Positions 22,565-34,000 of a stretch of DNA of 64,000 bases are shown piece by piece. The notes under the pieces are model-generated. The model did not search any database. It was not told the DNA's origin and saw nothing but the letters and a program-made list of their open reading frames with translations. The translations under genes and the position numbers were made by a program. This DNA comes from Heliopora coerulea (taxonomy: Eukaryota; Cnidaria; Anthozoa; Scleralcyonacea; Helioporidae). Each line of letters opens with the position of its first letter. The stretch's first letter is position 1. Location of the stretch: the NCBI GenBank assembly GCA_030142905.1, contig JASJOG010000024.1, forward strand, positions 757,001 to 821,000. Direction: 5' to 3'.

Positions 22565-23395
22565 CATGAAACGATATTTTGAGTAGGGGGCTGACAGGGG
22601 GCGATAGCATGACCCCCCTGAAAAAATTAAATTCAATATTTCTGAGACGGTCGCGAACACTTCTTATTTTACTAATTACTCAGAAATCACAAAACACTGG
22701 TTATATTAACAGGAATAACTCAAATACCATCAGCTGGTCACTCTAATATCGGATGTTTATCGGATATTAAAAATCATAAACTAAAATGCGAGTGTGGTTC
22801 TCGCTATGTAGGTAGAACAACTCAACAATTAAGTGAAAGGATCAAGCAACATGTGCCAAGTGTTATACGAAACAAGACCATACCATTAAGAAATCAACCG
22901 AAAAGGCAATGTATCTCTGCTCAAACGATTAATTGTGACTCGGCAATCAGTCGACACTTGCTGCCAAACAGATGTAGTGCCAATAACTATTCACACTCCA
23001 AATTTAGCATCCTGGCAAAGTGCTGCTCAGCATTCTTTCTAAAGATTATGGAATCCATGTATATTGGCGTTATTTTGATGTTTAATCCCTCCTACGTGGG
23101 ATGACATCATTGCCTTTACATCAGGTATAAATATAAGCTGATAACTCATTCCTCAAAAGTTAGCGGACGTTTGCACCTGAAGAGTGGTCTGCGGAAATGC
23201 ATAGCGCTTCTTTTTAGTATTTACTTTCTCTCTGTGTGTTGATTTCTCTAGTTCTTTTCAGAACTGTCTTTTATAACCATTCACCATGGTTAAGACGTTT
23301 TTCAAAGCGATACTGAAATATTTAATTTCATTCCAAAAAAGGGAGGGGCTAAAGCCCCCCCCCCCAGCCCCTCCGCTTCCGCGGCCCCTGCTCAA
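22565..23395 (+). mobile_element. Penelope-like element fragment with GIY-YIG endonuclease, inserted in the CR1 RT
   Basis: An insertion separates CR1 RT block YADD from the following thumb region. In frame from about 22735 to 23104 it encodes CLSDIKNHKLKCECGSRYVG and RTTQQLSERIKQHVP. This is the CxC...YVGxT...LxxR...H pattern of the GIY-YIG endonuclease found at the C-terminus of Penelope-like elements. Further on comes FSILAKCCSAFFLKIMESMYI, matching the end of that domain. The right part (23105-23395) is non-coding and ends in a poly-C stretch. CR1 sequence on the two sides, LNKD and LNRD, suggests a partly duplicated target. Confidence 0.75.
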
Positions 23396-23876
23396 TCGTG
23401 ATCTTGACATGATTCACGAGTGGCTGAAAGCAAATAAGCTCAGTTTAAATGTTGCCAAAACCAAATATATGCTAATTGGGACTCGTCAAAAAGTCTTATC
23501 TATGCAATTCAACTTGGACATAAGCTTAGATAGCAAACAAATTGAACGAAAGAGACTTTTTAAGTCCCTTGGTGTTAATCTTAATGAAATCCTCTCTTGG
23601 GAGTCACACGTAAAATCCATATCCAAGAAAATCGCTAAGGTGCTTGGAGCATTACACAGATTCAGATCATATGTGACTCAAGATACTCTAATAACAATTT
23701 ACAAATCATTGATTTTACCCCACTTTGATTATTGCAGTCAAGTATGGGGTAATTTGGGTAAAACACTTGCAGCTGATCTTCAAAAGCTGCAGAATAGAGC
23801 TGCTAGAATCATTACCAGTTCAAGCTACGAGATAAGGTCAGACAATATATTAACTAAATTAAATTGGAAGAAATGA
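23396..23876 (+). pseudogene. CR1 ORF2, C-terminal (RT thumb and downstream) region
   Basis: Continuous frame after the Penelope insertion: LNRDLDMIHEWLKANKLSLN, KTKYMLIG, then LGVNLNEILSWESHVKSISK, LIYKSLILPHFDYCSQVWG-type text and LQKLQNRAARIITSS. These are the standard C-terminal blocks of CR1/jockey-group LINE polymerases. The frame stops at TGA (23875) where a relative would go on; the bases just after (about 23880-24120) still resemble the CR1 C-terminus in other frames. Confidence 0.85.
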
Positions 23877-24321
23877 AACGAAAGACGCCAGTCACAGCTT
23901 GCTTCCATGATGTACAAATGTAAGCATAATAAGGAGCCCGTTTACTTAAGTGATATATTTTCTTCAACTAGCTTCAGTGCACAATCACAATTTGAGAAAC
24001 TCGAATCACGCCTTATTCTTACCTATACCAAATAACGAGTCTGGGAAAAGAAGTTTCTCTTTCAGGGGTGCAGTGCTTTGAAATTCACTCCCTATGGCAT
24101 GTCAGGCTGCGATAAATTATGCAAAATTTCTCCACTCACTTCCATAATACTGTGTATATCTTACATTTAAATTTTTAATATTGTGTAGACGTAACGCAAT
24201 TTCAGCAACTTACATATATACCATAATTTAGTACTTAGTTTTGTAATTAGTAAAAATTAATTTATTCCAGCACGGCTCTCTGGAAGAGCATACATGTATG
24301 AAGAGACGTCCATGGATAAAT

Positions 24322-24345
24322 AAAGATTTTAGATTTTAGATTTTA
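24322..24345 (+). repeat. CR1 3' terminal tandem repeat (GATTTTA)n
   Basis: Three direct copies of AGATTTT follow a TGGATAAATAA word at the end of the LINE. Short tandem tails are how CR1-clade elements end, so this sets the 3' boundary. Confidence 0.7.
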
Positions 24346-24524
24346 GGCGTTGCACCATTGGCCATGAACAGATTCGTCGCTCTGGAACGGAAGTTCGACA
24401 CGGGAACAAATGTAAACGCTGCTTTTGTCCTGTTGGTCAAATTACTGTGCCCAGGTACGGGCACCAGGTGAAAGGGCAACATCCTTGTGTCGAACTTGGA
24501 AAGGAACAGTATCCATGATCCCAT
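24336..24524 (-). repeat. dispersed repeat, copy 1 (second copy at about 38440-38610 in opposite orientation)
   Basis: The complement of this block matches 38450-38610: both contain TGCCCGTACC/GTGCGTAATC-type words, then GGCACnGTAATTTGACC-like text, GCTGCxTTxACATT and CGTGyCkAAsT. Identity is patchy, which fits an old non-autonomous repeat. The 62-codon frame on it is not a gene. Confidence 0.5.
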
Positions 24525-24526
24525 CC

Positions 24527-24571
24527 TTTATTCTCGTAATTCCCTTAAATTAAGGGAATTACGAGAATAAA
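24527..24571. terminator. perfect 22-bp hairpin carrying AATAAA on both strands
   Basis: Two 22-bp arms with a single A between them (24549). The outer six bases of each arm are TTTATT and AATAAA, so each strand has a polyadenylation hexamer. It lies about 180 bp past the CR1 3' end and about 205 bp past the stop codon of the DHHC gene. It could serve as the DHHC gene's poly(A) signal; this is inference. Confidence 0.5.
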
Positions 24572-24775
24572 TTAAAATTTTATCTTTAAAATTAAGTCAA
24601 ATTAAATTAAAGAATCGAACACTCAAAGTGGCGGGAGCCAAATGGCCAGCAGAAGAGCAAGAGGTCCAGTCGTACAAGGCACTGTCGAGTGAGAACAACC
24701 AGTAAGTAGTTCAGTTCATGTGCCTAAGCAATAACTTCTTCGGCCTAAATACTTCATCAAAGTGAAGCAACTTCA

Positions 24776-24961
24776 TCAAACATCATCGTATTCGTAGCGT
24801 TTCACTGTTCGCTCTTCGATGAAGTGAAAATGTTCTAAAATATTTTTAATGATGCCACGATCAAAAAGGTTTTGAAACTTTCCGGAAGGACCAATTAGAT
24901 AAGAGTATCGTTTTTGGTTGATTCGTTCGTTGCTTGTTAGATTACTTGCCATGTTGCCCAC
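24776..24961 (-). CDS. DHHC gene exon 10 (cytosolic tail and stop)
   Basis: Acceptor TTTCTACAG, then GTG GGC AAC. It encodes [18 protein letters not shown] and [17 protein letters not shown], the TTxE-like and PaCCT-like motifs that contact the active site in DHHC enzymes. TGA is at 24778-24776. An AATAAA on this strand lies at 24532-24527. Confidence 0.95.
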   Translation of the reverse strand: MGNMASNLTSNERINQKRYSYLIGPSGKFQNLFDRGIIKNILEHFHFIEERTVKRYEYDDV

Positions 24962-27900
24962 CTGTAGAAATAAAAACAGTAAAACGAGGCTTAAATACAG
25001 TTCCCTTATAACAAAGTACTTCGCGGGACGGACCCCCGCCCCAAGCTGCGACAGTGTTCACCGACACTGCTGCTCGTTAATTCCAAAAAGCAACTCACCA
25101 ATTCATTGCAATCATTAATTTTTTTCTAAAAATGTACGTTAGCTTTCTCCCTCCGAGAATAAAAAAATAAATAAAAATAGGTCTATTAGAACATGAACGT
25201 TCACCATACCACCACGGCTCATCTCGATCATCTGGCACAATGTCCCAAGCTTCGATTCATGAAAATATATTGATTAATAAACCCCGTTAAAAGCATGCTT
25301 TTTCTCAACAAGCCCCCCAAATAAACAGATGATACTAAATTGCATCATGAATATTCATAGGGTAATACATTAAAACGTTTTTCACTAGCTTGTATAGACC
25401 TTTGAAGAGAAACCTTCTCTGATGACTTTGAAAAAACTCTTTAGTAGAAGATCTTGGATATTCTTCGGTTGTAGTGCAATAAAAACAAAACAACAAATTT
25501 ATATGCCCAAACAATAATGGAAACATTGCAGATATTAATAGTATTCAAAAAGAGAGATGAACAAGTTTCTGGTTTGTACACGAGACTATTTCCCGCAATG
25601 GCTCCCTTCTGGAGAATCATGCTTCAAGACAGAACCTGTTGTGATAATTCTTCACCTTTTCAATAGTTGTGACAATGTTCCCAATTAAAACAATGTTGAT
25701 CCACGCGCTAAGAAAGGTTTAAGCTATCTGCATCTCGTTAGCTCTTTAGGGAACAATTATTTTTGGTCAATCCACTTAGAATGCGATTCTGCGTGATGTC
25801 TTCATTGAATACAGAGAGAAATGTCCCACATCAAGGACAACAGGATTATTCTGCGACTATATAACAATTAGTAAATCATCCATAATCTTGGCACTCACGT
25901 ACGGGTAGACCGGTGTGGGTGGGACTCAACAGAGACTCTGCTCCCGTGACCTCTTTGGTCCCATAAGGGGTTAAGAGGGAAGAGCAGAGACGGGGGCTCA
26001 TTTTGCTCGCTAGTTTGGTCATTTTTTTAACAATGTTATAACTAAGAAATTTCAAATTATTCTTGGTCACTTCATTTGGCATGGATGAAAATGCGAAAAA
26101 CAATCGTGGGGTCGCATACGACTCCATTCGCTGGCTAAGCGGAAACTGATAAAGGCATCAGTGGCTCGGTTATAAAAATGGAAATCTCATCCTCAACATT
26201 ATCATCCCTGATAAAGACACTAGATTCGAAACGGTTCGTCATGAATGGCAATTCTAAAGGACACGGGCAACAAAAAAGTTTTATTGCATATTTCAGTCTT
26301 CCATAACCATGTTAGTGGAAATATGACATTATTTTGCAACAAAACTTGCGCAAGTTCGAGTAAAAAGCAAATGGTCATGTGACTCTTATGACACCATGAG
26401 CAGACAAGTCTATTTGTAATCTTCGTGTGGTGAACGTCGGAAAGTTGTTTGGAAAATTTAATTGCCACTCACTATTTTAATGAAGAAGATTGATAACAAC
26501 GAACTGAGTGAGGTCTCACCCTATCAATAAGTTTTTGTCTGCGAAAAACATGAGTATTGCTGATGACGAAAATGATTCTGAAAGTGAATCATCCTCAGAC
26601 AAAAGAGTTGATGAAGCTTATGAAGAAGAAAATACCTGGCACCTTCAGTCTCTTAGTTGGCACAAATGCGGGCATTGCACTGCACCTTACAAACGAAGAC
26701 TGTAGAATAATAATAATAATAATAGTAATAATAATATTGTAGAAAGTCGTTTTAGGGATTCATTCTTAGACGTTGCATTTTGTTCGACGCGAACTTCCTG
26801 TTAAGGAGCAGCAGCCATTTAATAAAGCCACGACCTTTTCCTTTAGTCGTCGGGTTTTTTCATCCGTTGACGAATCTGACTTGTCTAAGTCGTTAAAATT
26901 CTCAGACGTTGAATAATGGAAGGAAATAAAACTCAATTGAAAATGAAAATGTAAATACTATCGAAATTTTAAACCAGTATTAAATCGAGCGTCTCTATTC
27001 GGTAAATCTTGTTTTCCTCGATGTCGATGTGATAGCAGTAGCGCATGTCCAAGGTTTGTTTAGTGCTAGTAGCGCGTCTTTCTACAAACGCAACAAGAAT
27101 TTTTTTTCCACACCCTATTAGCTGTAGAAATGTGGGCGAATGCAAGGGATCGTAGGTATCCTCGGCAAAATAAACTGAGTAGATCCTTGTACAAGCTAAA
27201 GGCTTCAAGGTTTTGCGCTTACAAAATTCAATCCAAGCCTTTCTTGTACTGTACTGTTCTGGTGTTTTACCGCGAGGAAAAGAAAAGAAACCAATCTTTT
27301 ACTGCGACATGTTTTGGCTATCACTATTACAACCATAAACCGGACAAGACATGATTGTAATTTAATACGTAAGGTGTTGTAAACACTTAACATTGTGCAA
27401 ATTTAAACATCACACGTAATTTGTCTTATATTTTTTATATATTTGGAGGCAATACAAGCGCTCGTTCTTAAAATTTTATCACAACCTCATCTAGGATGTA
27501 AAAAAAAACTAGCAAAAATTTTGAAATGCACCAGTCATCTCGAAGCATCTGCAGCCTTTTCATGTAAATATTCGTTATATCTGTTACACAGCGGGAAAAA
27601 AATTCCCATTGCAGGAAGCTAACCAAAGAAGCCACACAGTCAATAAGTCAATCACATTTGGCTTGATCTATTTTAATATTTCGGTATTAACAACAATTGC
27701 AATTTGCGACTAATCAGAAGAGCTGGTAATTCCTTTTGGAGGGTTTACCCTGCACTTGACGTCATCAAAATGTATTCTTGCACAAAATATACATATCGGA
27801 AATTTTTTGAATATGGAGGACAACTGAATAATTTTAAGGTACACTTCATTGCTTTTGCTCGCTACATACAGACATCTATAGTAAAAACAAACATTATATC

Positions 27901-29932
27901 GAAGACTACTCGTATGTGTTGTCTCAATGTATGATCGGTTGAACAATGTTGCCAACGTCGTTTAAGCGACTTTCAAAACTTTTTGAGCCAGAGCGTAAAC
28001 CATTTCTAATTCTCTCATATGGTTGCGTTGATAATTTGTTCGCTTACTCAACAGATCAAAATTTCCCAACAAACCGTGAAAGGTTCAGAGCAGAGCTACC
28101 TTCCTCCTGCCACTCTCTGTCTACGTCATTGAGTCTCTATCATAACTGGAATTCATCGAAAGCTGAGTGTTCCCAAAGGGCTGTGAAATTATTTGAAATA
28201 TTTTTGCTTTTTAGGTAGATCAATGAACTGTTAAATCCTTTCAAAACTCATGCCGACGCTTGGACAAAGTATAGTTTTCATAGACCACTTGCTCTCATAT
28301 GCAAAACAACCTATCTGGAGGACAACTTCAAAGTTCCGACGTTCAACATATCGAATAATTCAGGTGAATTCTTTTGTTTATAAGTATATTTCCTCCAACA
28401 GAGGAATAAATGCAAGTGGTCTATACCGACGTTTCTCAAGTGCATACAATACTTAAGCTTTCCATAGTAAGCCTGAAGTAATTATAACTTACCTGAATAA
28501 GAACGAGAATTGAAATAATCAAACATGCTAAAACAGTTTCAAGTAGACCAAGACCTAGTATAACATCAAAGCCATTTCGTAGTATGATCGTCACGGCGAA
28601 ATAAATGGTAACATAAGAACACAGCCATATTGAGATGACAAAGGAGAAGAATGAACCTCTACAACGAAAAAGGAGATGTGCAGAAAAAGAATAACCTAAA
28701 AACACAAGTTCAAAAGCAACGTCTACCTAAAAATAACGACTACCTAAAGAAAAAGTAATGCCTACCTAAAAGTATTGGCCATTTAATTGTAATAGCTCTC
28801 TAAAGTAATGGCTAGTCGGCTATCCATAAATAACGTTTGCTTAGAAGTAACTGCTACCTAAAGACCACGATACATCAAGCTCAGTTTCAGAAATTTTGTT
28901 TCAGGAACAAGTTTCTGTGGAAGAAAATATGCTATCATCAGAAAGAAGTTTCCTAAACCAAATTTTCACTAGCCAATCATATGATCTCGACCAACAATAG
29001 CTAAAATGGCGTCTAAAATAACATGGACATGGATGTTATATGCGCCACATGTTTCTCTTTTTCGTAAGCATGATTTAACCTAAATTCGTCGATTTCTGCG
29101 TCTACTTTTTCTCTTTTCTGAAGTTAAGCTAATAATTATCACTGAACATGCGACGGTTTCTTCACGACTTCGCGCCATTTTTTGTTACTTTCCTCCTGTG
29201 TTTCGTCAACAAGATTATACGTGTCGAATAAAGTTTTCGAAACTTTATTTCTGAAACAATGTTTCGGAAATAATAATTTGAAAACATTTAGATGTATCGC
29301 AGGCTTAACAGTGATGACGACCTAAAGTAACGCCTACCTAAAAATAATAGTTACCGAAAAGAAACGGCTACCTGAAAGTAGCAGCCAACTCAAAGTAAAG
29401 CCCACCACACGCTTGAGCATGCAACAAATATCGCACCTTTTTCCAAGAATTACACTGTGTGCTGCAGCTTGCGATGAAACTCTTTTCGAACGCAAAAAAA
29501 TTGTATCAATTAACATGTTTCATTTTTTCCCCATGTCACTGATGTATCTTAATAAAATACAAAACAATGGTAACTCCAAATGTTGTTAACATTTTTATTG
29601 GATCAATAAAAATGAATTTGAAGTTTATATGTTAGATGTATGAGAGCTTGGAAATATCTTAAGATGATAGATGAATGATCGTCAAGCCCTATACTCAGAA
29701 TAACGATTTCTGAGCCCCAGACGGGGATCCTACCCGCAACCTTCTGATGACCGGTGAGACGCTCTCTCTCTATATATATATATATGTATATGTATATGTG
29801 TATATATATATATAAATAGAGCTTCAATATGAAATAAAATATGAAATGAAATAAAAAGTCGATTAGACAAAACTGAGTGGTTTTATGATTTTCATTCATA
29901 CTGATATCTTTCTGTTGTCAACACAACTTTTA

Positions 29933-29982
<50 letters not shown>

Positions 29983-30145
29983 CATATATTGTGAACAAGA
30001 CATACTGTCGAAACGTTTATTTGTGGTCTTCTTGATTAATATATATATATATGTAATATGTATATGTAATATATATATATATATTACATATATATTATAT
30101 ATATGTAATATATATTATATATATATATGTAATATATATATATAC

Positions 30146-30198
<53 letters not shown>

Positions 30199-30222
30199 GA
30201 TAGAGAGGGAGAGAGGGGGGAG

Positions 30223-30293
<71 letters not shown>

Positions 30294-30454
30294 TAGAGAG
30301 AGAGAGATAGAGAGAGAGAGAGACGCGTAGAGAGAGAGACGCGTAGAGAGAGAGACGCGTAGAGAGAGAGACGCGTAGAGAGAGAGACGCGTAGAGAGAG
30401 AGACGCGTAGAGAGAGAGACGCGTAGAGAGAGAGACGCGTAGAGAGAGAGACGC

Positions 30455-30490
<36 letters not shown>

Positions 30491-30641
30491 GCGTAGAGAG
30501 AGAGACGCGTAGAGAGAGAGACGCGTAGAGAGAGAGAGACGCGTAGAGAGAGAGACGCATAGAGAGAGAGATGCATAGAGAGAGAGACGCGTAGAGAGAG
30601 AGAGAGAGAGAGAGATAGAGAGAGGGGAGAGATAGAGAGAG

Positions 30642-30676
<35 letters not shown>

Positions 30677-30682
30677 GGGAGA

Positions 30683-30724
<42 letters not shown>

Positions 30725-31028
30725 ACATATATACATTTATAAAATTCATTAAAAAATTCATGAGGAAAAGACAAAAGAAAATCATAAGCGTGTCGGATCT
30801 ATGTATGTGATAAAGACACATGTGCCTTTATAGGTGAACAAGAAGTTCAATTTTTTCGGCTTACGAACGATAAATTTCCAAACTATCTTTAGGAATTAGC
30901 GTATTAGGAGGTTAATTTTAGAAGACATTTAAAAAACTCGCAGTTCGTGCTTTATCGGGTCTAAAACACTCGGCTATCGCCTCGTGTTTTAAATCCCCAT
31001 AAAGCACTTCTGCTCGGTTTTTAAATAT

Positions 31029-31076
<48 letters not shown>

Positions 31077-34000
31077 TATATATATATACATACACCAATG
31101 ATGAGTACCACGAAGGTTACAGTGTTGGAATGAAAATATAGAGCGCTCAATACCGTTACTGGTAGAGCGAATAAGTAAATACAAAAGACAAAATTTTGCT
31201 GTCGCTACTCTGAGTTTCACGCGCTCAGGCGATCATCAGGCAAATATATATATATATATAGTGGCTTCCGCTTAGGTCGCACAAATACGTCGAACTTGCA
31301 CCTAGGCTCTCCATCTGAGTCTTGGTAGCTCAATGGTTAGAGCGTCTCACCGGTCATCAGAAGGTTGCGGGTTCGATCCCCGTCTGGGGCTCAGAAATCG
31401 TTTTTCTGAGTATAGGGCTTGACAATCATCCATCTATCATCTTAAAAAATGAATTTGAAGGAATAAAAATGTTAACAACATTTGGACTTACCTTGTTTTG
31501 TATTGTATAAAAAAATTTAGTGGTTCCCACTAATACTGATGTATCTGCATCCTGTCTCAAAGGTGTGCGCATGCGATGGTTGAAACCATCGATAAGAGAG
31601 TAGGAAGATATCACATGAAAAATGGCGCCTATAGTTTGGACGCCAGAAAAAGATGAAGAGTTAGAATTACGAATTGTCGTACGTTTGTGCAGCTTTCAAG
31701 TAACGAAACAGCAATCGCATGCGATCAGGCGACTCCAAGTAGACCACTGGTGTGCGGCAGGTTAACTGATTCTGGAACAGCAGGAACGGCTACTTAACGA
31801 CCTGCTTGCGCGAGCTATCTTTGTTCCAATTGTACCTCGATTTTTATCGCATATCGGATTACCAACTGAAATCGCTTTTGCAAATTACCAGCGATTTTAT
31901 TGCGGTTTCTTGAACACTTGGGACGGAAGAGTCAAAAGGGAAAAGCTTGCAAATAACATACTGCAAGCAGTTTTCAGCTTGGTTGATGAAATAGCCAATA
32001 GAATCGCAGCTAAAATTGCTGCCCGAATGGCACCAGTGACGAAAACTACCGAAATTGGAAAAAAATCCACTGCTAGTTCACACAAGCAATTTCAAATCGC
32101 AGTTAGATCGGCGACAAAAAAATTGCTACAACATCGCAGTCCAAGTGGCGGCCAAATCCCAAGTGTAAACGGCTGCCTGAAGGTAGCGGCCTTTAATTCT
32201 TTCAAAGGCCGAAAAAACTACTGGAAGGGAGATGATGTATTTTATTGGAGTGAGTATTTTCAGAACGCATCCTAAGGGGGCAAGCAAAAATTTTTTTCGG
32301 TTTTCTCCGCTTGATATTGCGGTTGCACCCCTGTCATGGTATGGCACTATACAAGACAACAGCAATATGGCTACATTCTGAACCTTTGGAGCACCAGGAT
32401 TACAACATGAATATAAAAGAAACCAGTAAAGCGAAGTTTACCTGTTGCGTAATCCAACACAATTATTCACGTAAGGACAGTGGTGGTCGAAAGTTCTGAC
32501 GCATCTGTTACATATCCTACAATGTTTCGAACGCAACGGCTTAACCAAACGACACGTGTGGCATAAAGAGTCCAGAGGATTACGACCAGGCTTATTAGTC
32601 CACTCGTCGTAAAATGCTACCTAATAAAGCGAATACAATGAATGCAGTGATACAAATGATGATGTTGATGACTAGGAAGATGACGACGACGACGAAGATA
32701 ATCGTCAATTCATAAGCAACAATAACAATAAAAGTCTTATGAAAAATTAAATCATCTGTAGGTAACTGCTCCGTACTCGCCCCAAAAGTATACGTCATAC
32801 ATAACCTCTCACGCTACTACATCGATCGGAAGGTCTATAAACATTGCAACATCAAACTTCCCAAGAATTGGTATGATAATCACCCTACGATTGTGCTTCA
32901 TGGCTAAATGCGACACTTCTCTGAGACGCTACCATCTCCACCGATCGAGCCTGACTAGCCAGACATTATAATCAAGAATCACGAAGCAAAGACATGTCAC
33001 ATGATTTACCGGTTATTTACTCTTGTTAACAACACCTCTAAAAGAATATGACAAAACTGGGAAACTGAAGTCGCAAACATGTACGATGTAAACGCAAAAA
33101 CCATATCTGTCATCACAGGTGCGACAGGAATGATCGGAAAATCGACTATATAAACCATTTAGAAAATTCCTGGTGATATTACTAAATAGCAGATAATTAC
33201 CCTAAGGGCTCATTTACACGATATGTTTGTCGCACAAGATTGTTCGTCCTTACGTCTCAAAAGCACTATTCCTCTTTTCGATTCGCTTATTAATGTTGCA
33301 ACTAGTCCGGACGACTTCGGTGAGTTAATCGGATACATCACAAGGAACAATCGTAAACGGCAATCGTATCATGTAAATTGGGTCTTTATATAGGGTAGCA
33401 CGCAGGAAAACGTCAACTTAAAAACATGACGAGTTGAAGTTACAACTAACTACTACAATCCTTTAATTCATTCACCCCGGTGGGGGCCTGGAGTTTGGGT
33501 AATAATCAGACCAGCAAATTAATAATGAAAGTAACAACATTTTCAACGATATACAGGTTGACTACATATGAGCAACAGATCCAACATATTACGTTTTGCC
33601 TAAAAAGTACACTAAAGACTTCCATAAACCTACTTCGTCAATATTTGCACTTTTAAAAATCGTCTTAAGATTGATAGATGGCCACTGTTAAGAATTTTCA
33701 GTTAATTTTAATTTTCAAAGGCGTAGCAACTGTATGGCTGTAGCGTGTTTTGGTCGTTACACTTTTTCACTCGGCTATTCGTCACCTTGGTTTAAAAATC
33801 TATAATTTATTTTCTAAATTTCCGGGCAATTGCCAGCATTATAAGCACGTGTACACAAGCGGCAACGGTTTGAAACAAGTGGTAAGTAGTTCTTTTTACC
33901 GTTGAACTCATACAATATATCCTCACATATTCGTCGACATGGGGCCCTTTTGTTCATATCATACATTAGTTATTCAGTCATCGCTCAGTGCTCCTCGAAA

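Larger units (their letters stand above)
18691..24345 (+). mobile_element. CR1-type LINE, decayed, with nested Penelope-like insertion
   Basis: The order along the plus strand is typical of a CR1-clade non-LTR retrotransposon: ORF1 (18706-20286) with a C-terminal SGNH-esterase-like region, ORF2 endonuclease (from 20336), reverse transcriptase in several shifted frames (about 21830-22560), an interruption (22565-23395), then the RT thumb/C-terminal region (23396-23876). The 3' end is marked by a short tandem array of GATTTTA at about 24322-24345, as expected of CR1 3' tails. Stops and frameshifts show that the copy is dead. It lies downstream of and opposite to the DHHC gene. Confidence 0.88.
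24962..28492. other. DHHC gene intron 9
   Basis: AT-rich intron. It holds one copy of a dispersed repeat (25761-26120), a possible gene remnant at about 26548-26703, a short (AAT)n run at about 26706-26738 and otherwise nothing I recognise. Open frames at 27130-27354, 27704-27934 and 27946-28218 lack motifs. Confidence 0.5.
28659..32441. other. DHHC gene intron 8: simple repeats, SINEs and an unknown ORF
   Basis: Repeat-dominated intron: a 17-bp CTACCTAAA array, SINE copies at 29655 and 31255, (AT)n and a very long GA/CT tract, a (CA)n run and the unidentified frame at 31622-32275. Each is listed separately. Confidence 0.7.

Noticed and set aside
30084..30821. Three overlapping minus-strand frames of 213-245 codons and a 141-codon plus frame (29885-30310)
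   Set aside because: They are translations of the GA/CT microsatellite (Ser-Leu repeats) and have no coding meaning.
31322..31510. 62-codon plus frame starting [17 protein letters not shown]
   Set aside because: It is a translation of the tRNA-derived SINE; the same peptide appears from every copy.
32595..32798. Hydrophobic 67-codon minus frame that looks like a membrane segment
   Set aside because: It is the wrong frame: the true exon 8 overlaps it in another frame, and the hydrophobic run comes from a GAT/GAC triplet stretch.
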